Source: Natronomonas salinimetallica (GTDB lineage: Archaea > Halobacteriota > Halobacteria > Halobacteriales > Haloarculaceae). From it: a DNA stretch of 35,484 bases. The stretch is from the NCBI RefSeq assembly GCF_013839515.1, contig NZ_JACDNQ010000020.1, positions 1 to 35,484 of the forward strand. The letters run 5' to 3'. The notes under the pieces are model-generated. The model was given only the letters and a program-made list of their open reading frames with translations, had not been told where the DNA came from and searched no databases. Positions 1-6,682 of the stretch are shown in pieces (within the stretch, counting starts at the first letter, position 1; the number at the start of each line of letters is the position of its first letter). The translations under genes were made by a program, and so were the position numbers.

Positions 1-87
1 CTCTTCGAGAAGTTCACGAAGAGACTTGGATTTGCTAAATCTTGGATCGACAAATTCCTGGGTCCCTATTTGCAAAAATTATCTTGA
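1..87 (+). CDS. 3' end of a gene cut by the window edge
   Basis: Frame 1 is open from the first base to a TGA at 85-87 and encodes 28 residues beginning LFEKFTKRLGFAKSW, basic and amphipathic, like the C-terminus of a protein. I do not recognise it. The opposite strand is also open over about 75 bases (ending in the edge), so the coding strand is not certain; the plus-strand reading is preferred because it has a natural stop followed by non-coding sequence. Confidence 0.25.
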   Translation, partial: LFEKFTKRLGFAKSWIDKFLGPYLQKLS

Positions 88-380
88 CCATTAAGGCTCG
101 CCGCCTGCTCCCCCTTCTCTGGACGTATCCAGGAGAGGCATCGCCGTCGTCACCTGACCAAGGGAGTAAGATACCATAGTTTTGACCCTTTGATGACCGC
201 CGCTAGTGGCAGCCACTGCATCTTCTGAGCGCAAGAACCGCTCTTTGACGCCATGAAGCCGTTAGTTATCGACCCTACCCCGACGCTGTCTTGCGTTCAA
301 CAAGGCATAAATAGTTCGAGGTGGCGCTTCGGGTATATGGCTTTTTGAAATGGCGTTCTGTTAGTACATATCGATACACT
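88..380. other. Intergenic region with candidate promoter
   Basis: No convincing gene is seen. A TATA-like ATAAATA lies at 307-313 and would place transcription start near 335, upstream of the ATG at 381. This argues against the in-frame GTG at 321 as the start of the next gene. Confidence 0.4.
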
Positions 381-1544
381 ATGGCAGAGAGCCCCATCGT
401 CGTGGATCCTGGCCGTGAAAACCGGCAGGACAAACTGCCTTACCCGATTGTTCAGTACCCGGCTCATTACGGTGTGTTCATCGGGTTCAAACCGGAGTCG
501 GATGGCGATCTCCATTTTTGCAGCTGTGCGAAGGACGCGATCCGGAACTACATCCGGTGTGAAATGGAGAACCCTGCTGTCTCTGGCCGTACACCATCAG
601 TTGAGAACATTCTCAGTCGGAAATTTCCCGAGGATACACTTGACCAAGTCACGGATACGGATGTTGATTCACCGGACGCCATCGTCAATGAACTGAATTT
701 TGCCGATCAGCTCTGCCACCGCTGTAACGGTGTCGTCCCCGAATACCGGTACTGTCACGAGATGTACGGCACTGTCTTCATGCAAAAATACGGCTGGTAC
801 GTTAACCAGCAACAGTATGAATACGGAGTCTGCGGCGGGAATGACTATCTCCACGACGTCCTTTTCGAAGATATCACCGACATCGTGGACGATGGCTTCC
901 GGGACCGCATTGACCGATTCGAACGCCTCCAGGACAAAAAATGGGAACGCGAACGGGAAATCCGGGATCAGAAAGAGGAAGCGATTGACGAGGTCCGCGA
1001 CGAACTGCCGGATGATATCGACCGGGAGGAGCGGTACCGCCGGATCCGCGAGGTTCGGGAGCCATACGAAGAGATGGATCCACTACCCAGTGACGAAGCT
1101 GAGGAATTCGCGGAGCTGCAGGATCAGTTACAGGCGGATCACAAGGAGATCATGGACACTGTCGAGAACGAGGTTCGGCAGGCGTTCGGCCACTATAAGA
1201 AGGGTAATCGGTGGACTAGCGAAACCATCCTCTACCAGTTCGTGGAATCGAACTATCCTGATCACACCATCAAGCGTCACTACCGGCCGGACTTTCTCGA
1301 CGGACTGGAGTTGGATATCTTTCTGGAAGAAGCCGAAGTCGGGATTGAATATCAGGGAATCCAGCACTACGAGGCAGTGGATCATTGGGGTGGCGAGGAA
1401 GGTCTCAAACAGCGGCAGGAGCGCGACCAGAAAAAGAAGGAGCTGTGCGACGAGCACGATATCGCTCTGGTGTGCATCCGTCACGACCAGGAATTGACGG
1501 ACGCACTTATCGAACAGACAATCGACCCGCTAATCGAGGAGTAA
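381..1544 (+). CDS. Cys-rich protein with C-terminal PD-(D/E)XK (Vsr-like) nuclease domain
   Basis: The 387-residue product has three parts. The N-terminal third holds Cys pairs (FCSC, then CHRC followed by RYC) that look like a metal-binding module. The middle is a long charged, helical, probably coiled-coil stretch rich in E, R and D. The C-terminal 90 residues resemble Vsr/DUF559-type PD-(D/E)XK endonucleases: Asp312 in LELDIFL, then Glu323 and Gln325 in GIEYQGIQHYE, then a basic helix (KQRQERDQKKKEL) and a final strand (DIALVCIRHD). The usual Lys of the ExK motif is replaced by Gln, as seen in several members of this superfamily. ATG 381 is chosen because the TATA-like element at 307-313 lies too close to the alternative GTG at 321. 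Likely a DNA nuclease of mobile or defence origin; the substrate is unknown. Confidence 0.7.
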   Translation: MAESPIVVDPGRENRQDKLPYPIVQYPAHYGVFIGFKPESDGDLHFCSCAKDAIRNYIRCEMENPAVSGRTPSVENILSRKFPEDTLDQVTDTDVDSPDAIVNELNFADQLCHRCNGVVPEYRYCHEMYGTVFMQKYGWYVNQQQYEYGVCGGNDYLHDVLFEDITDIVDDGFRDRIDRFERLQDKKWEREREIRDQKEEAIDEVRDELPDDIDREERYRRIREVREPYEEMDPLPSDEAEEFAELQDQLQADHKEIMDTVENEVRQAFGHYKKGNRWTSETILYQFVESNYPDHTIKRHYRPDFLDGLELDIFLEEAEVGIEYQGIQHYEAVDHWGGEEGLKQRQERDQKKKELCDEHDIALVCIRHDQELTDALIEQTIDPLIEE

Positions 1545-1559
1545 TGGTGCTGCGTGGTC

Positions 1560-2420
1560 TCAGGCAACGGTCGATCCTTCTTCAGAGGATCGTTTGTGGT
1601 GGTATCGGAGGCTTCCCACGACCGCCATACCGAACAGGAATCCAGTGCCATGCGCCACAATATTCGTCAATCCGCCGCCGGACGTGATATCTGACGGGAG
1701 CGAAGCAGTAAATCCGAGGATACTCACGAGGATCGCAATCACGAGCACTAAACTCAGTTGGCCGTTTTCATTACCCCATTCGGATAGCTCCGCGGCTGAT
1801 GCCACGAATGAGGTTCGCGTACCGGCAAACATCACGACGAGGACGAATACGCCCATACTGACGACCACGATCCGCTCGGTGAGGATACCGAACCCCAGCA
1901 TCAGATACCCGAAATAAAGTCCCATCGACAGCACGGCAACCGGTTCCCGCTGTTTCTGAGTGAACGTGTGAAGGATGGACATAAGCAGGAACCCAGCCAG
2001 AGCGCTAACAACCCCGGAAAATCCCCGGTCGTTCTGGATTTCAAAGCCCAAGATTTCATAGAACGCAAGGTAGCTACTGGCGCTGATAATGAATGGACTG
2101 ATCGCCAGGATGATGCCCAATCCGAGCCAGAAGTGGCGTTCCTGCTCACAGTAGATCTGAAGGATCCAGCAAGGGAAGATCAAGAGTAAGTAGCCCACGA
2201 GGTTGCCGATTAGGTGGCCGTCACTTGGTCGATGGTCGTGGACAAGTGCGTTCGTCCAGAAGTTGTGGAGGCGCGGGTTAGTGTGGTCGAGGACCAAGGT
2301 CTGTTGGAATGAGAGGGGGGTTCCGTAATAGATGGCTGTTAGTACGGCGGGGATTACCAGGAGGACGAGAATTTTGAGGACGTCCCGGTAGGTGATCTGA
2401 GACGTCTCCGGCAATTCCAT
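1560..2420 (-). CDS. Rhomboid-family intramembrane serine protease
   Basis: The 286-residue protein has about six to seven hydrophobic segments and rhomboid landmarks. These are HLIGNL (His69 to Asn73), the serine-nucleophile motif GFSG (Ser135) at the start of a membrane helix, and AHGTGFLFG (His257) in the last membrane helix, giving the Ser-His catalytic dyad. Rhomboids cleave membrane-anchored substrates within the bilayer; no substrate is suggested by the neighbours. The gene is convergent with the upstream nuclease gene, its stop lying 15 bases from that gene's stop. Haloarchaeal rhomboids are often fused to other domains; this one seems to be the core fold only. Ser, His and the fold order are seen; activity is inferred. 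Confidence 0.75.
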   Translation of the reverse strand: MELPETSQITYRDVLKILVLLVIPAVLTAIYYGTPLSFQQTLVLDHTNPRLHNFWTNALVHDHRPSDGHLIGNLVGYLLLIFPCWILQIYCEQERHFWLGLGIILAISPFIISASSYLAFYEILGFEIQNDRGFSGVVSALAGFLLMSILHTFTQKQREPVAVLSMGLYFGYLMLGFGILTERIVVVSMGVFVLVVMFAGTRTSFVASAAELSEWGNENGQLSLVLVIAILVSILGFTASLPSDITSGGGLTNIVAHGTGFLFGMAVVGSLRYHHKRSSEEGSTVA

Positions 2421-2551
2421 TATCCGTCAACAAGACATCTGTTCGCATAATAGTTGTTGATTGGTTACAATTTAGCATCTGGAATCGCTTAATTATCCCT
2501 CAAATAGCGTTGGACGCGTACCATGAAGTGCTGTCACCGACGAATATAGAT

Positions 2552-3307
2552 ATGACATATGTTGGCGTCGACTGGGCAAGCGGGTTGTGGGTCACCGTTA
2601 CACTCGGTGACGATATCAGTATCACGACCCACCCCTCGATCCTGAACGTCTGGCACGACTACAAAACGTCAGCCGAGGCGATACTGGTGGACATCCCGAT
2701 TGGTCTCCCGGAATCAGGCACCCGTGCCTGTGACCGTGCTGCGAAGTCGATGCTCAAGGATCGATCAAGCACCATCTTCTCAGTCCCGGGCCGCGATGTC
2801 GTCGAAATCGATGATTACTGTGACGCCAGGGAAGCCAACGACGATTCGCTCGGTAGCCAGAGCTGGTGGCTGTTCCCCCGCATCCGTGAGGTTGACGTCT
2901 TCCTCCAGGAGGTTAATGGCGCAATCAACCGCATCTACGAAAGTCACCCCGAGGTTTGCTTCGCGGCGCTGGCCGGCGAGTCACTCCAGTCGAAGAACAG
3001 TGAGGCCGGTGTGGATGATCGAGTGGCACTGCTCAAAGCTCTCGACGAGGATCTCCACGCAGAGGTCAGGGAGTTTGTTGATGAGCGCCGGGATGATGCG
3101 GCGTGGCACCATCACATCTCGAAGGGTCGGATTGACGATGTCGTTGACGCGGCCGTCTTGGCTGGCACTGCTGCGAAAATCGGTCTGACTGAGAGAGACA
3201 GCCGGGCGGACTATCCTGCGCTTCCCGAGACCGGGGACAGACCTCCTGAAGATCCAATGCTAGACATTCCGATGGAGATTGTCTTTCCAGGTGGAGACGT
3301 CTCGTAG
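2552..3307 (+). CDS. DUF429-like protein
   Basis: The 251-residue product starts MTYVGVDWASG, a beta strand with an Asp typical of the DUF429 family (RNase H-like fold). It continues with AILVDIPIGLPESG, SIFSVPGRDV-like segment (IFSVPGRDVVE), SHPEVCFAALAG and RIDDVVDAAVLAGTAAK, the family's characteristic order of motifs. The biochemical role of DUF429 is not established; a nuclease or nucleotidyl activity has been suggested from the fold. I chose ATG 2552 rather than the start at 2510, because the family begins directly at this strand. The gene is divergent from the rhomboid gene and convergent with the following small HTH gene. Confidence 0.7.
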   Translation: MTYVGVDWASGLWVTVTLGDDISITTHPSILNVWHDYKTSAEAILVDIPIGLPESGTRACDRAAKSMLKDRSSTIFSVPGRDVVEIDDYCDAREANDDSLGSQSWWLFPRIREVDVFLQEVNGAINRIYESHPEVCFAALAGESLQSKNSEAGVDDRVALLKALDEDLHAEVREFVDERRDDAAWHHHISKGRIDDVVDAAVLAGTAAKIGLTERDSRADYPALPETGDRPPEDPMLDIPMEIVFPGGDVS

Positions 3308-3358
3308 AGAATGGAACAAACGCTCGATACTCTACGGTTGGAGAGACACTACCGGGAA

Positions 3359-3676
3359 CTAGATTTCGAGATATGTCTTTGTTTCTTCCCATTGCTGTAA
3401 TTCGTCTTTGAGCTCTTCGATTTTTTCGTCGGCTTGGTCTGCCTTCTCGCGGACTCGCTCGACGTGTCTTGATACGGTGCTTTCTTTGATATCGTATTCG
3501 CTGGCGATGTACATTTGTTTCAGGTCGTAACGGACGGAGAGTTCCCACATTGCGATTTGTCGTTGTGTGAGCGCTGTTTTGGTAGCGAGATCTGCCCAGT
3601 TCTCCTTGTTCGTCTGTCGAAGCGCTTCAACAGCCTCACGTCCATGTCGAACGGAATCCTCGGGTTTCGGACTCAT
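3359..3676 (-). CDS. Small helix-turn-helix protein with C-terminal coiled coil
   Basis: The 105-residue product contains a sigma-70 region-4-like or LuxR-like HTH: LTQRQIAMWELSVRYDLKQ, then MYIASEYDIKESTVSRHVER. A charged helical tail that probably forms a coiled coil (EKADQADEKIEELKDELQQ) follows. It is likely a DNA-binding dimer. ATG at 3676 is preferred over the in-frame ATG at 3730: on the minus strand a TATA-like AAGTATATGA (3700-3709) lies about 25 bases upstream of 3676, fitting a leaderless transcript. The gene is divergent from the small gene at 3780, so it may regulate it; that is inference. Confidence 0.55.
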   Translation of the reverse strand: MSPKPEDSVRHGREAVEALRQTNKENWADLATKTALTQRQIAMWELSVRYDLKQMYIASEYDIKESTVSRHVERVREKADQADEKIEELKDELQQWEETKTYLEI

Positions 3677-3779
3677 ACTCGTGTTATTCGGCACAGAATC
3701 ATATACTTTCTTGTGCTGGTTAGCACCCATCGCGCTTGGGTTAACCCTTTTTAAACATTATCAACTATCACTATATGCG

Positions 3780-4106
3780 ATGCAACGAATAATCGACCGA
3801 AAGGTCTACGACACGAATAGTGCGGAACGAATTGCCAAGCATGGAGCCATAGTAGACAAGGGTGACTTCCACGCCCTCGCAGAAACGCTGTACAAAGACT
3901 CGAACGGTGAGTACTTCCTGCATTGTCAAGGCGGTGCGGCTACGGAGTACGCCGAACAGACCTCGAATGGGACAACGTACGGTGAAACGTTAGAGTTGCT
4001 CACGAAAGAAGAAGCCCTCGACTGGTGTGAGAAACGCGCTGCCAGCTCAGAGACAGTCCTGGAGGAGTTTGCTGATCTCATTGAGAACGTAAACACCGCA
4101 GAGTAA
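3780..4106 (+). CDS. Small conserved-looking hypothetical protein
   Basis: The 108-residue product starts MQRIIDRKVYDTNSAERIA and contains ETLYKDSNGEYFLHCQGGA and TKEEALDWCEKRA. The pattern (YDT..A..I, then LY...GEYFLH..GG, then a final EEA.DW helix) resembles a family of small proteins I associate with bacterial mobile elements, whose function is unknown to me. A TATA-like TTTTTAAAC lies at 3749-3757, about 25 bases upstream, supporting a near-leaderless start. It is divergent from the HTH gene. No catalytic motif or signal peptide is visible. Confidence 0.6.
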   Translation: MQRIIDRKVYDTNSAERIAKHGAIVDKGDFHALAETLYKDSNGEYFLHCQGGAATEYAEQTSNGTTYGETLELLTKEEALDWCEKRAASSETVLEEFADLIENVNTAE

Positions 4107-4139
4107 TACCGGCCAACCTACCTCCCACTCATACCAAAA

Positions 4140-4604
4140 ATGCAACAGAACAACCTCGACAGCAACGAAGACGACCAGACAGCACAAAAACGGGCGTTAT
4201 CAGAGCCGATTGACGCGGTTATCGGCGAGATCGAGAAGTCATTCGATGGTATCGCTGCGATCACACTGAGACACCCACTGCCGAAAGAGGAGATGCACTC
4301 GATGCAGATCGTAGTCCATACTGACGATCAAGACACTCCAAGGCTTGATCCGATGCAGCACGTCACGGTCACCGAAGCGGTGATCGATGTCAAAGATGGC
4401 GATCAGGTTGGCATCCTGTATGACATCCACAGCAGTTCGGACAACCCTGCTGCAACAGAGACCGCCAACATAACGCCAGTGTATCGATCTGACGAGATTG
4501 AATATGCTGAAGCGATCACGGTTGAAGACGGGCTCAATCGTCTCCGATGGAAACTGGGGAAGACAAGAAATGAGATTCAATCATCACAACAAAAGAAGGA
4601 GTGA
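4140..4604 (+). CDS. Hypothetical protein
   Basis: The 154-residue acidic protein is not recognised. It has an N-terminal polar stretch rich in D, N and Q, a predicted alpha/beta core (DAVIGEIEKSFDGIAAITLRH, then MQIVVHT, QHVTVTEAVIDVKDGDQVGI) and a basic C-terminal helix (LNRLRWKLGKTRNEI). It follows the preceding gene by 33 bases on the same strand and could be cotranscribed. No membrane segment, metal-binding cluster or known active-site motif is seen. Confidence 0.5.
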   Translation: MQQNNLDSNEDDQTAQKRALSEPIDAVIGEIEKSFDGIAAITLRHPLPKEEMHSMQIVVHTDDQDTPRLDPMQHVTVTEAVIDVKDGDQVGILYDIHSSSDNPAATETANITPVYRSDEIEYAEAITVEDGLNRLRWKLGKTRNEIQSSQQKKE

Positions 4605-4634
4605 TCACCAACGCGACGCAGAGCGCGCTGAGAA

Positions 4635-4655
4635 CGGACTCCGATAGAGAGTCCG
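4635..4655. repeat. Stem-loop 30 bases after the 4140-4604 gene
   Basis: CGGACTC (4635-4641) and GAGTCCG (4649-4655) form a perfect 7-bp stem with a 7-base loop. It could act as an RNA stem at the end of the upstream transcript; there is no T-tract, so it is not a classical terminator. Confidence 0.35.
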
Positions 4656-4704
4656 AGTGAACGATTGTCGACACGAACAAATCGCATCCAATGCGAGGAT
4701 GGAC

Positions 4705-4950
4705 GGCTTTGTTGAAATCCTATTCGTTCTGCTGTGTTGAATAGATGCTGAAACACGGTTAGAGAGGCTCACAAAGTGGTTCTATGTTTGAGATGGCGAA
4801 CATCAAAACAATTTTGCGGAACTGGCGATACCAGCCGAGCGCTCGTACGGCATCGCCGAGCGAGCGCTTTGTAGTCGAGTAGTATGTTTCAGTCATCCAC
4901 CGCTGAGAGTAGCCCTTCGCTTGGTTGAGTGCGTTATTGTCGGTATCAAA
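4705..4950 (-). mobile_element. Remnant of an IS5-like element: terminal repeat and 3' end of transposase
   Basis: Reading the minus strand from about 4950 to a TAA at 4759-4761 gives about 63 residues with FDTDNNALNQAKGYSQRW, KRSLGDAVRALGWYRQF and VLMFAISNIE, matching the C-terminal region of IS5-type transposases common in haloarchaea. Beyond the stop, GGCTTTGTTGAAATCC (4705-4720) looks like the terminal inverted repeat. The other end and the DDE core are missing, so this is a decayed fragment. Its upstream edge abuts the promoter of the MrfB-like gene, suggesting that the insertion or deletion created the present junction. Confidence 0.7.
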
Positions 4951-4952
4951 TC

Positions 4953-4962
4953 TTATTATATA
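4953..4962 (+). promoter_or_regulatory. TATA-like element of the MrfB-like gene
   Basis: TTATTATATA lies 14 bases before ATG 4977 in otherwise GC-rich DNA. Archaeal transcription usually begins about 25 bases after the TATA centre, so the mRNA would be leaderless or nearly so and start at 4977. Confidence 0.5.
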
Positions 4963-4976
4963 TCTCGCTTCTGTCG

Positions 4977-6680
4977 ATGACGACCTCTTCTAACCACTTT
5001 CACGACGCTCTTCGAAGCTTCATATGCTCCCGGGCCCACGTATCAGTTGAGATGACCAACGAGCCGGATTCCACTCGGCACTCCGACTCCACCTCTCCAC
5101 CCCGCTTCAGTACTGACGGTGGTGGAACGGGTCCACAGCTCCCGGCGTTGCCACCTCCAAACGAGTCACCGACTCGAATCCTTGCGGTTTCAGGTGGCGC
5201 GGTAAGCAGTTCTCACCGCGGAACCATCTCCGCGATGGTTGATAGCTTGGGCCCTGATGTGCTCGTTGCGACGGATCCTCAGGCGAACATCGTTGGTCCG
5301 GCACTCAATCGGGAATTCGATCTCGATATTCTCGAAGTTGGCACCGGAATGCGGCCAGATGTCGCGGTTACAGACGACAACCGATGTGTCGTCGTGGCGC
5401 TGCCAATGGGTGAAGACCCGCTCAACCCGGAGCAGATTGCGACCAGGGTTGAGATGTCCTCAGTGGGAGAGGATCCGGTTGATTTAGCGACGACTTCACA
5501 GATCTGTCTAATGGACCAGACCGTCTCGCTATCCGTCGATCCGTATGCCCGGTCAGCAACGCTTGACGGAGTCAGTAGCTATCGCGGTCGCGTTCCCGAT
5601 CAGTGGTGGACGGCGCGTACAGTTCATCTTTCGACGGCGCTACGGGCTGGTTTCACGACGACACAGAGTCATGGAGACGATGGTGACACGCAGTTCGTCG
5701 GTGTCGGAACATCGAACGCCGATCTCGGTGTCGGTACGACGGCCGATACGACACAGGCAACGCTCGTTGCGCTCTACTCGAATGGAGCCACCGACGTCTC
5801 CGAGGTTGATCCACAGAAATTCGGCTTGCGTGGCGTGCCGGAGATCGGACCAACACGTTTTGAGACGCTGCGTAACGCTGGAATTACTACTGTCGATGCG
5901 CTCGCTGACACTCCGCTCCGGCAACTCACCGAATTGTCGGGGCTTGGGCGAACCTCTGCGAACACGGTCCAGACAGCCGCCGAGGCACAGTCCACGAACA
6001 CCGTCCTCCCGACAGGTGATGACTCGCTACCCAACCAGGAGCCGGTGTTCATCGACATTGAGACAGACGGGCTGAATCCATCGACGGCGTGGCTGATTGG
6101 AGTTCTGGACGGCGGTCCTGAGGACGGTCACTACATGAGCTTCCGCGAACAGGCGGTCGGTGACGGGTCACACTTGAAGGCGTTTATGACCTGGCTCACC
6201 GGTGCCGCAGCGGGCCGGCCGGTCGTCGCTTGGAACGGGTACCGATTCGACTTTCCGGTGATCACCGAACAACTCCAGCAGCACCACCCCGATATCGTAG
6301 AGGCTTGGACCGATCGCTATCAGTTCGACGCGTTATGGTGGGCTACAAAAAAGAACGGCGGCAACGCAGCACTTCCTGGCCGGACGAACAAGCTCGAACA
6401 TGTCGCCTATGCACTCGGCTGGGAGCCGTCGACGAACGGGATCGACGGGGCCACCGTTGCCAAGCTGTACACTGCGTATCGAAGTCAGGTTGCTGGGGAG
6501 ACGGACGCCGGCTCCGTTGCTGAACCGGACTGGGACCGGTTGGAACGGTACTGTGAAGACGATGTGCGAGCGCTCGCTACGATCTATGAGCATCTCGAAG
6601 CAGCTGCGCGACAGGACTCGGAAACGAAGACGCCGACCGGGGAAAACAGCTCACAAGGCTCGCTTGCCGATTTTTCCTGA
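4977..6680 (+). CDS. MrfB/YprB-like protein: HhH plus RNase H-like (DEDD) exonuclease domain
   Basis: The 567-residue protein ends in a DEDD-type exonuclease domain: FIDIETDGL (Asp360, Glu362), WNGYRFDFPVI and YCEDDVRAL supply the acidic residues. Before it, around residues 280-330, is a helix-hairpin-helix-like segment (GVPEIGPTRFETLRNAGI and LTELSGLGRTSANTV) that could bind DNA. The N-terminal 200 residues are not recognised. The following gene encodes a DUF1998 helicase; this pairing is that of Bacillus MrfB and MrfA, which act in repair of mitomycin-type DNA damage. The stop is 2 bases before the helicase ATG, so the two form an operon. ATG 4977 is chosen from the TATA-like element just upstream; ATG 5052 is an alternative. 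The domain is clear; the damage-repair role is by analogy. Confidence 0.75.
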   Translation: MTTSSNHFHDALRSFICSRAHVSVEMTNEPDSTRHSDSTSPPRFSTDGGGTGPQLPALPPPNESPTRILAVSGGAVSSSHRGTISAMVDSLGPDVLVATDPQANIVGPALNREFDLDILEVGTGMRPDVAVTDDNRCVVVALPMGEDPLNPEQIATRVEMSSVGEDPVDLATTSQICLMDQTVSLSVDPYARSATLDGVSSYRGRVPDQWWTARTVHLSTALRAGFTTTQSHGDDGDTQFVGVGTSNADLGVGTTADTTQATLVALYSNGATDVSEVDPQKFGLRGVPEIGPTRFETLRNAGITTVDALADTPLRQLTELSGLGRTSANTVQTAAEAQSTNTVLPTGDDSLPNQEPVFIDIETDGLNPSTAWLIGVLDGGPEDGHYMSFREQAVGDGSHLKAFMTWLTGAAAGRPVVAWNGYRFDFPVITEQLQQHHPDIVEAWTDRYQFDALWWATKKNGGNAALPGRTNKLEHVAYALGWEPSTNGIDGATVAKLYTAYRSQVAGETDAGSVAEPDWDRLERYCEDDVRALATIYEHLEAAARQDSETKTPTGENSSQGSLADFS

Positions 6681-6682
6681 TT

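Noticed and set aside
700-1497. Long plus-strand frame overlapping the nuclease gene
   Set aside because: It lies in a shifted frame, is rich in Ser, Arg and Thr and has no acidic bias, unlike real haloarchaeal proteins.
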